From Ralstonia sp. A12 (GTDB lineage Bacteria; Pseudomonadota; Gammaproteobacteria; Burkholderiales; Burkholderiaceae): DNA of 64,000 nucleotides. The notes below the pieces were generated by a model. The model did not search any database. It saw only the letters and a program-made list of their open reading frames with translations, and had not been told where the DNA came from. Positions within the stretch are counted from its first letter, which is position 1; every line of letters starts with the position of its first letter. This document shows positions 1-8,038 of this stretch, in pieces. The stretch spans positions 235,061 through 299,060 of the forward strand of contig NZ_JSZO01000004.1 of NCBI RefSeq assembly GCF_000801955.1, given 5' to 3'. The position numbers and the translations under genes are program-made.

Positions 1-267
1 CGCGATAAGGTCGTGGCCGACTCTCTGGCGCCCAAGAAAAAGAAACCGAGTGTCCGCGAGAGGAATCGTGAAACTGCACGCCGCGAGAAGGAGGCCCGAG
101 CCATCGCTCGTGCATCCAGGCACCCAGCACCATTGCCGCCGCAACCTTGTAGACCAAGCAAAGCCAAAGATAAAGTGCCGGCCGCGGTGGCGCCCGTCGA
201 CCCAATGTTCGACGAGGTGACGCCGTTTCCCATGCTGGACCGCGTTAGTGGAGAAGTACTCTCATGA
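1..267 (+). CDS. C-terminal end of a TniA/TnsB-like transposase (partial)
   Basis: The reading frame is open from base 1, so only the last 88 codons or so are visible. The stop overlaps the start of tniB in an ATGA arrangement, as between tniA and tniB in related transposons. The visible part is low in complexity: a lysine/arginine-rich stretch (KKKKPS, RERNRETARREKEARA), then a proline/alanine-rich linker and an acidic tail. This fits the charged C-terminal tail of TnsB-type DDE transposases, which contacts the ATPase. No catalytic residues are in view, so the assignment rests mainly on position. Confidence 0.5.
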   Translation, partial: RDKVVADSLAPKKKKPSVRERNRETARREKEARAIARASRHPAPLPPQPCRPSKAKDKVPAAVAPVDPMFDEVTPFPMLDRVSGEVLS

Positions 268-1253
268 CGCCCGCGAAGCAACTGCGCATCGCGGTGGAGC
301 AGCGCGAGATTCCACACACGCTATTCCTTGAGCAGTTCGAGCCGCTCAAACGACGCATCGAGGACGCCTTAGACGGCGCGGCTAGCCGTATCGAGCGCGT
401 GATAGGACCATCGCGCGTTGGTAAGACGATGCTCATCAATGCGCTCAGGCGAGCGTTCCCAGAAGACAAAGTGAACGGTCGACGCTATGTGCCGGTGCTT
501 GTCGTGCCAGTACCTACGCCTGTGTCTCCGTTATTGCTGCCTTCGAGCGTGTTGGCGGCACTAGGCTTGCCGGTCCAGCGGAACATCACATCGGGCGTGA
601 TGGACAAGCGCATGCAGGACCAACTTAGGCTTGCCGGCACGCGTGTCGTAATTTTTGAAGAGGCGAGCCACCTAGTCGAGATAGGCGCACGCGTCCCTCC
701 GCGCGCGGCAGGGGACTGGTTCAAGAACCTAGCGGAGCCGCTCAATCTGATGGAGGTTCTGGTCGGCGTCCCGCGTCTGGAGCGTCTGTTCGAGCATAAC
801 GAACAGCTGCGTCTACGTGCGTCAGCGCAGCGTCGGCTTCTGCCTTATGACTCCCGCATTCCCGAGAATATGAAGGATTTCCAGGCGTGCGTAGTGACCT
901 ACGCCAATTTGTTCCGTGAGTACGGCTACCCGATAGACCTTCCGGTGCGGTCGCTCAGCTGTCAGTGCTACCTCCTTACGGGCGGATTGGTCGGCGTGCT
1001 GAGCCGGTTCATGCAGGAGTTGGCAAGTCAGATGACATATGAGTCGCCTCGGCCACTGACGTTCGCAGATTGCCAGGCGGCGGCGAACGCCATTGAGCCT
1101 GCTGGCTCGCGTCACTTCCCCGCGTTCGCGAGCCTCGATGCTATGGCTTCTGAGGTCGCGCCTGCCGCACTCCATCAGGCCTTTGTACAAGTCATGAACG
1201 ACAACGACCTGGCCGTTCCTATCCTCCACGAAGAACTCGGAGGTGTTCAGTGA
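264..1253 (+). CDS. tniB: TniB/TnsC-like AAA+ transposition regulator
   Basis: A 329-residue AAA+ ATPase. Walker A is GPSRVGKT at residues 48-55 and Walker B is RVVIFEE at about 127-133. A sensor-like segment NLMEVLVGVPRL follows at about 161-172. In this family the protein forms filaments on target DNA, links the TniQ-type selector to the transposase and governs target immunity. It overlaps the upstream frame by 4 nt and its stop overlaps the tniQ start (GTGA), so the three genes are translationally coupled. The second acidic pair in Walker B is EE rather than the usual DE, which can still support ATP hydrolysis. Confidence 0.85.
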   Translation: MTPAKQLRIAVEQREIPHTLFLEQFEPLKRRIEDALDGAASRIERVIGPSRVGKTMLINALRRAFPEDKVNGRRYVPVLVVPVPTPVSPLLLPSSVLAALGLPVQRNITSGVMDKRMQDQLRLAGTRVVIFEEASHLVEIGARVPPRAAGDWFKNLAEPLNLMEVLVGVPRLERLFEHNEQLRLRASAQRRLLPYDSRIPENMKDFQACVVTYANLFREYGYPIDLPVRSLSCQCYLLTGGLVGVLSRFMQELASQMTYESPRPLTFADCQAAANAIEPAGSRHFPAFASLDAMASEVAPAALHQAFVQVMNDNDLAVPILHEELGGVQ

Positions 1254-3097
1254 GCCTTGTTGTGACATTTGCCCCGAATGAGGATGAATCGGGGTTTGGC
1301 TTTTACCGGAGGTTGTCTGCCGACAACGTCCTGTCCGATTGGCGTGAGCTTGCCGGACTTGCAGGCGTGCAACGTAGCCGCAGTGCGCTGCTGGGGCACG
1401 CTGACTTCGTCGCTGGACAGCTCGGCCTAGAAGCCGCATGGGCCCGGTTTGCCAGCCACCAGGAGGTGACCTGTCGCGGATGGGGGAGATTGCACCGGGT
1501 TCAGAGCGATGCCGTATGTCCGCCCTGTTTGGAAAAGGCTGGGTACATGCGCCATTTTTGGGAGCACGCCTATGTCACGGGCTGTCCAGACCACCACATC
1601 CGGCTCGTCGACAGATGCAACGAATGTGGAGAATTGCTTTCACCCAATCGGTATCACATCGACAGGTGCCAGTGCGGTCAGAGTCTTTACTTGCTTCCTC
1701 GTACACCTTCCACGCGAGCCGAACACTGGTTGTCGACACTGATTGCCAGTGACGGCAGACTATCAGGTCGCATCGAACCTGCCGTGCATGGCGTGGATGT
1801 TGTTACGCTGGGACAAGTTGTGCGCACGCTTTGCCTGTATGCGGACCCCAAGTCCGCGTCACCGCACCGCGGCGCCGCCTTGCCGAGGTCTGTCGCGGAG
1901 GCGGTCGATTTGCTAGCGCCATTGGAAACGCTGCTGGCAGATTGGCCGACCGGTTTCCAGTCGCATGTCGAGCAACGTATCGCACTAGGCAACCCAGGCG
2001 CGCGAACCCTGAACACGTTGCTCGGCCCCTGGTACGTCGGCCTGCGAAAGCTCTGTCAGGGGACCGCGCTTGAGCCTTTTCTCAAGGTCATCATCGAAGT
2101 CGCCGCTGCCCGATTCGATGGGGCACTCGGACTCGATTCAGCGAAGGCGATGGTTGAGGAGGTGACGGAGTACGTGCGTGCGTCAGAGGCGGCAAAGACC
2201 TTTGGTGTCAGTCTGTCTCGTGTGCACAAAGCTATCCATGCAGGGGAGTGCAGTCATCGCACGCGTCGTTCAGGTACGCGTGGCCAGGTCTACGAGCTTG
2301 CCTGTGCCGAGGTGGAGCGTATCAAGCAGCGGCGCAATGAGTGGGTGTCGAGCGCGGAAGCATGTGAGCTGGCCGGGGTGCCGCCGTCTGTGCTCGAACA
2401 CATGATTGCCGCCGGCGTGATTCAGGCGGACGCCAATTGGCGCCATGACCTTTTGAAAGGCGGGCTCGTAGAGCACCGGTCAATCTCAGAGCTAGCGGAC
2501 CGTGTTCGAGATGCCGCGGAACCGGCCACTGCGTCCGAAGACGACAAACTCACTTGGGCGGAATTGTCCAGCCGGCGCATGGGAGACAAGCGGGCTATCC
2601 AGGACGTGATGCGGGCCATTGCGGAAGGCTCGGTAAAGGCTGTTGCGCAAGGTCGTCGACTTGGCGACATGGTGTTCCGCCGAGCGGATGTGGCTTCCTA
2701 CTTTGGCACCCCACTACTCGAGGCGGGGATGTCGATTCCGCAGCTCTCTAAGTTCACTGGCTGGAAGTGGGAGACCGTGTCGCACTGGATAGACGAGGGT
2801 CTGTTGGAGTCGGAGACCATTGTGTTGCGAGGCCAGGCGTGCCGGGTTGTGCTGCCGCATCAACTGTTGGCGTTCCGGCAAACCTATGTGCCGCTTGCTG
2901 ACTTGGCTCGCGGCATCGGGTCCAAGTCATCCGCGCTGTCGAAGCTTTTGTCTGGTGTCGATATGGTGGGTGCGAAGCAACTTCCTGGAGGCGCGGTTCG
3001 TGGTGGGCTGATTCGGGTTGCCGATTTGTGTCGCCTCGCGGTGCTCGGCGCACGGGCGGGCCAGGATTTGTTTGTATCCGCTTCGCCAGTTCAATAA
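1250..3097 (+). CDS. tniQ: TniQ/TnsD-family target-site selector with C-terminal HTH array
   Basis: A 615-residue protein starting with GTG overlapping the tniB stop. The N-terminal third has the TniQ zinc-binding pattern: a CPPC pair at about 90-93, H-x3-Y nearby, GCPDHH at about 111, CNEC at 123-126 and CQC at 140-142. After about residue 305 there are roughly five successive helix-turn-helix or MerR-like segments, near 310-360, 367-400, 435-480, 493-540 and 545-600. Examples are SEAAKTFGVSLSRVHKAI, SAEACELAGVPPSVLEHM and SIPQLSKFTGWKWETVSHWI. TniQ proteins recruit the ATPase to the target. The length and HTH array resemble TnsD, which reads a specific attachment site, more than short TniQ. 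Confidence 0.8.
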   Translation: MSLVVTFAPNEDESGFGFYRRLSADNVLSDWRELAGLAGVQRSRSALLGHADFVAGQLGLEAAWARFASHQEVTCRGWGRLHRVQSDAVCPPCLEKAGYMRHFWEHAYVTGCPDHHIRLVDRCNECGELLSPNRYHIDRCQCGQSLYLLPRTPSTRAEHWLSTLIASDGRLSGRIEPAVHGVDVVTLGQVVRTLCLYADPKSASPHRGAALPRSVAEAVDLLAPLETLLADWPTGFQSHVEQRIALGNPGARTLNTLLGPWYVGLRKLCQGTALEPFLKVIIEVAAARFDGALGLDSAKAMVEEVTEYVRASEAAKTFGVSLSRVHKAIHAGECSHRTRRSGTRGQVYELACAEVERIKQRRNEWVSSAEACELAGVPPSVLEHMIAAGVIQADANWRHDLLKGGLVEHRSISELADRVRDAAEPATASEDDKLTWAELSSRRMGDKRAIQDVMRAIAEGSVKAVAQGRRLGDMVFRRADVASYFGTPLLEAGMSIPQLSKFTGWKWETVSHWIDEGLLESETIVLRGQACRVVLPHQLLAFRQTYVPLADLARGIGSKSSALSKLLSGVDMVGAKQLPGGAVRGGLIRVADLCRLAVLGARAGQDLFVSASPVQ

Positions 3098-3126
3098 GAC
3101 CGAAGTTGAAAATGACGGAGGTGCGT

Positions 3127-3630
3127 ATGGCACGGCGACTGCAGGATGTCCTTAGCAAGCTGTATAGGCCACCACCAGATGGAGTGAAGCAAGTGTTTGC
3201 GCTAGCGAGAGCCGATGCAGAAAGGCTACCGCAGCTAGCATCGATTGCCATTATTTCCATCACTTCGCCTGAGCGGCCGCCTGCAAATCTCGGCGGCTTT
3301 GCTCATGTTTTGCGCATGAGCTTTGCCGATGTGGACTTTCTCCACAAAAATTTGTCGGAGCGCGCTCGCGGCAAGCTTCCATACGCCTTCACTGAAGAGC
3401 AGGGCTATTCCATTCGTTCGTTTATCGAGTCGCTGCCCGCCGAAATCAGGTCCGTAGTCGTTCACTGCGAGGGCGGGTACTCGAGGTCGACAGCAGTTGC
3501 CTTGGCGCTGCATCGATTGTATGGCTTCCATGCAGAACTGCCTCACCTAGCGCAGGCAAATCCGTCAATCATCTCTGTCATGACGGGCAATGGTTACGTG
3601 CGCCGTGTCCGAACAAAACCCAATCGCTGA
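3127..3630 (+). CDS. Tyrosine/dual-specificity phosphatase-like protein
   Basis: A 167-residue protein. The ATG at 3127 is chosen because GGAGG sits at 3117-3121, five bases upstream; a longer frame exists but has no such site. The signature VVHCEGGYSRST at about 112-122 is a CX5R phosphatase loop with nucleophile Cys114 and Arg120. An acidic pair (FADVD) at about 66-70 could supply the general acid. Such small cysteine phosphatases occur as accessory genes in mobile elements. It follows tniQ by 29 bases in the same direction and is probably cotranscribed. Its substrate is unknown; the Hanks kinase product encoded at 8764 is one candidate by context only. Confidence 0.65.
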   Translation: MARRLQDVLSKLYRPPPDGVKQVFALARADAERLPQLASIAIISITSPERPPANLGGFAHVLRMSFADVDFLHKNLSERARGKLPYAFTEEQGYSIRSFIESLPAEIRSVVVHCEGGYSRSTAVALALHRLYGFHAELPHLAQANPSIISVMTGNGYVRRVRTKPNR

Positions 3631-3907
3631 AGTATTCACAGAATGCAGTTTTGTTGCCGAGATTCGCGAAGGGCCAGCCTGACAAGCATGTAATGCCAGC
3701 AGCTACGAACTGGACGTAGGTGGCGTTCATTGCGCTTTCCGCATGTAGGGCTGAACCAGGAAAGAGCTCACTATGTTTGCGCCTACAAGGGTTCAGCCAA
3801 AAAACGTATGCATACCTTGATGGTTTGGCTACGGGTGGTGAGGCTGAGCTCAGCCCTCCCTGGCTTGAATGCCTGGGACGCACCTTCACTCAGCCGCCGC
3901 CCTGATA

Positions 3908-4213
3908 CTACGGTATGGAGCCGGCCTCGCCCGGTAGACTTTCGTTCCACGCCTCTGCCTTCGCCAGCGTGCCGGATGTCTCAGAACTGCCCCCCAGAAT
4001 CCGGTATCCCCTGCGCGCTAGTGCTCGTACCTCGCCCGCGCAGGCGGCAATGGCCACATCACCGAAGCCCATCTGCTGGATGGGGCGGCCCCACTGTCCG
4101 GCGGCATTCCGCGCGGCGGACAGCATGTTAGCTTCTTGCATCAAAGTATATGCAGCGCGGAGGAGCATGATGCGCCGATTGACGCCCTGGGGGCGTGTAT
4201 GGCCCCATGTCAT
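3908..4213 (-). CDS. Small hypothetical protein, possible third gene of an SOS cluster
   Basis: A possible 101-residue product with helical, alanine-rich sequence (for example RAAYTLMQEANMLSAARNA). It starts 24 bases after the stop of the 71-residue gene and runs the same way. No convincing ribosome site is seen at this ATG; an internal ATG about 15 codons in is an alternative. An overlapping plus-strand frame of 152 codons is also open, so the coding strand is not certain. No family recognised. Confidence 0.35.
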   Translation of the reverse strand: MTWGHTRPQGVNRRIMLLRAAYTLMQEANMLSAARNAAGQWGRPIQQMGFGDVAIAACAGEVRALARRGYRILGGSSETSGTLAKAEAWNESLPGEAGSIP

Positions 4214-4237
4214 ATCAAAGATGCGGTGGGCCGAGAC

Positions 4238-4453
4238 CTATTTTTCTGGACTGCGGAATGGCTCACGCTGCCTCGCTCGGCAGATTTCAAGCTCTCGCGA
4301 GAGTGCGTCGATTTCTGTTTGCATGCTCGCCGCTCTCTTGAGCAACTGGCCGACCCCGTACCAATACTCGTAGCCGAGGTCCCCGTCCTCTAGCGCGAGT
4401 TCGTTGAACTTGCGCAATGCGATGCACAGGTCGATTTGGTTCTCGGATGCCAT
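4238..4453 (-). CDS. Small helical hypothetical protein (71 aa)
   Basis: A short protein with an even polar/hydrophobic pattern, including DLGYEYWYGVGQLLKRA and a helical, coiled-coil-like C-terminal half (MQTEIDALSRELEI). An AGGGAG ribosome site lies about 7 bases upstream of the ATG, which supports translation. It lies between two other minus-strand small genes downstream of the LexA-controlled promoter at about 5000. No family recognised. Confidence 0.55.
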   Translation of the reverse strand: MASENQIDLCIALRKFNELALEDGDLGYEYWYGVGQLLKRAASMQTEIDALSRELEICRARQREPFRSPEK

Positions 4454-4652
4454 CGTTGTGCTCCCTTTTTGCGCTCCTGGGTTAGCTTCGCTACCTGCCT
4501 GCCGTCCGGTCCACGTAAGGTCATTCTAGGTGCCAAAGGCATGAGCGGCATGTCTTCCGCAGGCGTGAGGTGAGGCGCTGCGTTGTAGCTGCTTGGTTGG
4601 GAGCATAGTGGCCTGGTCTTATCTCGACATCTTCTGCTTGTCCCCGCTTTTC

Positions 4653-4973
4653 CTACCGGCGGCCGCGCGACAGGCGCTTCAAGGCCTGTTCTTCCTCTGC
4701 GGACCAATCTACCGGGCGCTCCCAAAGACACGGCTCCCCAAACAGCACCGAATCCAGTGTGTTCAATCTCGCAAGGAACGGCTTATCGACACCCCACATG
4801 CGGGCAATCGTGAGAACACCATAAGCCTGCCTCGCAATGTCCTGCAGTCGATGGATTTCCCACAGCAAATCGCGGACTTCCGGCGTTGGATTGCTCTGCC
4901 ACATCGCGCGGAGAGCCGCCGAAGTCAGCTTCTTTCGGTGAGGTGTTCGGGATGGAAAGTTGCCTGCCGTCAT
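4653..4973 (-). CDS. Hypothetical protein behind a LexA box (106 aa)
   Basis: Protein-like sequence with a basic N-terminus (SRTPHRKK) and helical body (PTPEVRDLLWEIHRLQDIA, AEEEQALKRL). The ATG at 4973 is preferred; a GTG at 4979 is possible. There is no clear ribosome site, but the predicted promoter would give a leader of only about 20 bases. The promoter overlaps a near-consensus LexA operator at 4983-5002, so induction by DNA damage is predicted. It is the first of up to three minus-strand small genes. No family recognised and no nuclease or toxin motif seen. Confidence 0.6.
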   Translation of the reverse strand: MTAGNFPSRTPHRKKLTSAALRAMWQSNPTPEVRDLLWEIHRLQDIARQAYGVLTIARMWGVDKPFLARLNTLDSVLFGEPCLWERPVDWSAEEEQALKRLSRGRR

Positions 4974-4982
4974 AACCACAAA

Positions 4983-5002
4983 TACTGTATATTTATCCAG
5001 TA
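4983..5002. promoter_or_regulatory. LexA (SOS) box over a minus-strand promoter
   Basis: The 20-mer TACTGTATATTTATCCAGTA differs at two positions from the 20-mer TACTGTATATATATACAGTA; the core is CTGT-N8-CCAG, one change from CTGT-N8-ACAG. On the minus strand a promoter overlaps it: TTGACG at 5027-5022, a 17-base spacer, and GATACT at 5004-4999. LexA would cover the -10 region and the start point. A weaker plus-strand promoter (TTGCCT 4960-4965, TACTGT 4983-4988) also overlaps. Confidence 0.7.
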
Positions 5003-5157
5003 TCTATGGCCGGTGGGACCCCGTCAATCCATTGCGGCTTGAGGTGGCGAATGCATCTCCACGACAGTCCTACAAGTGCCTCCGACGTCTCGGTGAGGCA
5101 GGACCGGCTGGAGATTCACTCGATAGAGAAATAAGCAGGAGCCCATCAGGGAAGAAA

Positions 5158-5595
5158 ATGATGCAAACGGGACATGTGGTACGCATGCGCTCGCGACTCC
5201 CAAGGAACGATGAGACGGCGATATGCACTGCACGCGCCGGTAGTCGCGAGGAGGCGCTACGGCTGGTCGGCTCCGGTGGAGTCGCGGTTGTCGAATTGGA
5301 CTATGAGTCTGGCTGGCAGGATGCGGTTGAATTGGGCCGGCTCGGCAGAGCCGTTGGCGTTCGTGTGGAATTCCGTGGCCACGAGAGCATCGCCGTCAAA
5401 TCGCCAGCAGCGCTGGTTGCTGGACTCGCGCGGGCGAAAGCTACGTTCCGGCAGCGGAATCTCTATTGCCAGTTTGACTTGGACCGAGTGCCCGCAGGCG
5501 AGCTGGAACTACTCGAGGCAAAAGCGGAACGGCTGGGTGATTACATCTTGGGCGGTCATCTACTTCGAGAGGTCGACGCGGTTTGGTCTGACTAG
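5158..5595 (+). CDS. Hypothetical protein (145 aa)
   Basis: An ATG pair at 5158/5161 follows a weak purine-rich site (GGGAAG). The product has alternating beta/alpha character: VVELDYESGWQDAVELGRLG, then VRVEFRGHESIAVK and a helical end. It is divergent from the LexA-controlled small genes and lies 155 bases from the LexA box, so shared regulation is possible. No family recognised. Confidence 0.5.
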   Translation: MMQTGHVVRMRSRLPRNDETAICTARAGSREEALRLVGSGGVAVVELDYESGWQDAVELGRLGRAVGVRVEFRGHESIAVKSPAALVAGLARAKATFRQRNLYCQFDLDRVPAGELELLEAKAERLGDYILGGHLLREVDAVWSD

Positions 5596-5640
5596 ACCCG
5601 TGTACCTCCAACGCCGACCCTTCGAACCTGATTTCTCAGC

Positions 5641-6135
5641 TCAGCCGCGACTTTCGCATGCTGCAATGATTTTGCCGGCCAGCTCCGTGACGCTCGGGCA
5701 GCGATAAGCGGAGTACCGGTCAGCGGTAGCTTGGTTCTTATTCGCCCGAACTACCCACTTTCCTGAAATGTTGCCCGCAACCTCAGGGAGCCTCTCCATG
5801 GGGACTAGCCATAGAGCCTCGAAGTTTGTGAAGTCGGGGCTGATGAGAGCCGCAACGAGGTAGGTGTGTCGTGTCGCACGAAACGTTGCTTGACGCACGC
5901 CAAAGTGGACGACGTTCCCTCTTTCTCGCGTTCCTGCTTTGTACAGCGTGACGGTACGGCACTTCAGTTGAATAGCTACTGAGTTTCCAGTCTGTTTGTC
6001 GTAAAACAGCACATCAAGCCCGTCATCATCAGCATACGGCTGAAACGGCGACAGCCTCCCGTCGCTCGCTTTCATGACGGCATTAACCAGAAGGTTTTCG
6101 CCGATGGTGCCGATTTGCGTCGAGGTTAAGGCCAT
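5641..6135 (-). CDS. PD-(D/E)XK nuclease-like protein
   Basis: A 164-residue protein whose N-terminal half fits the restriction-endonuclease-like fold: GTIGENLLVNAVM (Glu13), DDDGLDVLFYD (Asp41), then IQLKCRT (Gln56-x-Lys58), the usual spacing of E...D...(E/Q)xK. Similar small proteins occur as general endonuclease-like domains. It probably binds or cleaves nucleic acid, but Gln in place of Glu in the last motif makes activity uncertain. It lies 161 bases downstream of the membrane-protein gene 6297-7412, same strand, and may be coexpressed with it. Confidence 0.6.
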   Translation of the reverse strand: MALTSTQIGTIGENLLVNAVMKASDGRLSPFQPYADDDGLDVLFYDKQTGNSVAIQLKCRTVTLYKAGTRERGNVVHFGVRQATFRATRHTYLVAALISPDFTNFEALWLVPMERLPEVAGNISGKWVVRANKNQATADRYSAYRCPSVTELAGKIIAACESRG

Positions 6136-6296
6136 GCTTCAGTCGTCCAGTGGCTGGTGAGCGTGAAGGAAAACTTCGCTGAGTTTCGATGCGTCCGAGG
6201 CCATCGGCTGAACATTCCTTCACGTTGGACAGAGGCCTACGCGTTGCTGCAATCTGCGCTAGGAATCTGTCCCGCGGGGGGGGCGTGAGAGAGCGC

Positions 6297-7412
6297 CTAT
6301 CGTAGCGGCTTGCCCGTCTTGGTGAATCTGTCGAACGAGTACACATGTTCGGCAGGATATTCATCGCACTTTCCTACAAGCCGCCCGGGGAACTCTCGTC
6401 GACCGTCGTGCAGATGGACCGTCTCTCCACACCTTGGGCAGGGAGCCGAGTACCGCACCAACCGTATGACGCGGACGTGCTGTCCGTTATTCGCCGGTTC
6501 TTTTGCTGCTTCAAGTTGAACGTGTTGGTCGCGGAACGACAGGAGTACGTCGGGAGCCATGATGATGCGCAAATCAATCAGCCTCCAAAAGGGGCTCAGC
6601 AATTCGTAGCCCAGCCATCCGACCAGAGCAGCGGACAGAATCAGCGTAACGATGTCTCCAGTCCGTATCCTCGCTGACTGAGTTGTCAGCGCGAGCCACA
6701 GCAGGATAAGCAGCGTTCCGAAGACCACAATCCCTCCGACGCCGTACAGCACGAAGGCGACACGTCGCCATCCTTTCAGAGCAAAGCCCGTCTGGATAAG
6801 TGGCTTTACCCAAAAGGCAGGCTTCAAGGTCAGGTCTGGCACGTATGCGATACCGCCCGGTGCCGGTGGAATTGGCTCTATATCCGACGCGGGAAGGTTG
6901 CGAAATTCGATGTCATACGTGGAGTTGTTTCCAGCGCCACCTGCGCCAGCAATCTTCCTGGGCCACGCGTAAGTCGATAGACCGCCCTGCCGGGCGAACT
7001 CTTGGATGCCGGTTTCCCATTCTTCCAGACGCTTTTCAAGAGTGCTCCAGTTTCTGGTGAGCCAGCCGGTGGCCCGGTCTGCTGGCACCTCGTGCCCCAC
7101 CATCCCTGCGACGTTGGCTGAGTTGTAGGCAACCAGGGGTTTGCCTGCATGCAGTCTCTGCAAGCTCTCCTCGGCGAGCGCGCGTGCGACCCTCAGCGGC
7201 TGCGTCTCCTTTCCCTGGAGTTTGAGAAAGCCCAAGAACGCGTCAAGCGCACCCTGCTTTTCGTCCGCGTCCGCCTGGTCCGCTTCAGTATCTACCTCTT
7301 TGATTTCAATGGAAATATTTCCGTCTCGCACAGTTTCTTCCACTGTTGGTGACTGTTTTCGATGACTCGTGCTGACTAGGCTGGCCTCGTAATCAACACA
7401 GGAGGTCAACAT
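6297..7412 (-). CDS. Membrane protein with C-terminal zinc-ribbon-like tail
   Basis: Up to 371 residues. An acidic soluble N-terminal region of about 210 residues is followed by two likely membrane helices at about 218-243 and 253-274. The C-terminal domain has a CPRCGETVHLH segment (Cys325, Cys328), Cys349 and His356, suggesting metal binding. The ATG used here overlaps, on the opposite strand, the well-supported start of the 79-residue gene at 7411 and has no ribosome site, so the true start is probably internal. No family recognised. The arrangement of soluble part, two helices and zinc tail suggests a membrane-anchored sensor or effector (inference). Confidence 0.5.
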   Translation of the reverse strand: MLTSCVDYEASLVSTSHRKQSPTVEETVRDGNISIEIKEVDTEADQADADEKQGALDAFLGFLKLQGKETQPLRVARALAEESLQRLHAGKPLVAYNSANVAGMVGHEVPADRATGWLTRNWSTLEKRLEEWETGIQEFARQGGLSTYAWPRKIAGAGGAGNNSTYDIEFRNLPASDIEPIPPAPGGIAYVPDLTLKPAFWVKPLIQTGFALKGWRRVAFVLYGVGGIVVFGTLLILLWLALTTQSARIRTGDIVTLILSAALVGWLGYELLSPFWRLIDLRIIMAPDVLLSFRDQHVQLEAAKEPANNGQHVRVIRLVRYSAPCPRCGETVHLHDGRREFPGRLVGKCDEYPAEHVYSFDRFTKTGKPLR

Positions 7413-7650
7413 GTTCGGGCGAAACGGAGTATGGACGTTTTCTATTCTGGGTGTGTCGGTTCACGTACGTGAATTACCCGCAAACAACATCGCAGTGTTC
7501 CACCCAATCTGCGAGCCCGTTCGGCAAGTGGTCGAGCCGATTTGCCGGGGACGTGGGCGCTGGAACCCGGAGTTCAAGAATTGGATTGTGTTCGAAACAT
7601 TCAAGGATGCCGTTTTGGCGGAGCTTGGTCAGATTGCAGACGGTCGCTGA
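7411..7650 (+). CDS. Small conserved-looking protein (79 aa)
   Basis: The start is well supported by AGGAGG about 6 bases before ATG 7411. The C-terminal half has the pattern RGRGRWNPEFKNWIVF, which resembles the beta-hairpin Arg/Trp motif of HARP-like nucleic-acid-binding domains; this is only a resemblance. The last 29 codons exist again, diverged, at 13824-13913, so this gene has been copied or moved within the element. No function assigned. Confidence 0.6.
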   Translation: MFGRNGVWTFSILGVSVHVRELPANNIAVFHPICEPVRQVVEPICRGRGRWNPEFKNWIVFETFKDAVLAELGQIADGR

Positions 7651-8038
7651 CTCTTCTGCCCCAGGTGACCAGAGCGACGCGCCTGGTTGCCACCATTGGT
7701 CTTTGGACCGGAAGCGCTCAGCTATCGAGTGGCGGCTTCCGGTGGCGACGTTCGAGCGGATATTCAGTAACAGCTTTGCAGGCATCGCACCGGGGGGCGT
7801 GCCCGGGTTCGTGCTGGCCGAATGTGTTGATGCTGTGCTCGGTGCTTTGCTGCATCGGTTGCTTGCCCCTCGTCTTGGCCGCAGCGGTCCCCCAGAATCG
7901 CCTGCACGAGATTCTTCATTGGCAGTACGGCCAGGACCCACGGACGGCACGCGGGATTGCGTCGGGGCCAAAGTCGTATAGCATTCACCCAACGATACCG
8001 CGCTGTCAGCAACTCGCGACGCGCCCACACAAATTGGC
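7651..8038. other. Intergenic region upstream of the nuclease-kinase operon
   Basis: About 390 bases without a convincing gene. The first 45 or so bases after the 79-residue gene are also present in the second copy downstream of 13913. Open frames here overlap each other on both strands and lack ribosome sites. The promoter of the 8039-10892 operon should lie in the last 100 bases, but no clear -35/-10 pair was recognised. Confidence 0.4.

Noticed and set aside
3806..3815. Palindrome GTATGCATAC
   Set aside because: Ten bases, isolated, with no promoter or gene start nearby.
6276..6283. Run of eight G between two minus-strand genes as a phase-variation tract
   Set aside because: It is not inside a supported gene nor at a recognisable promoter spacing.
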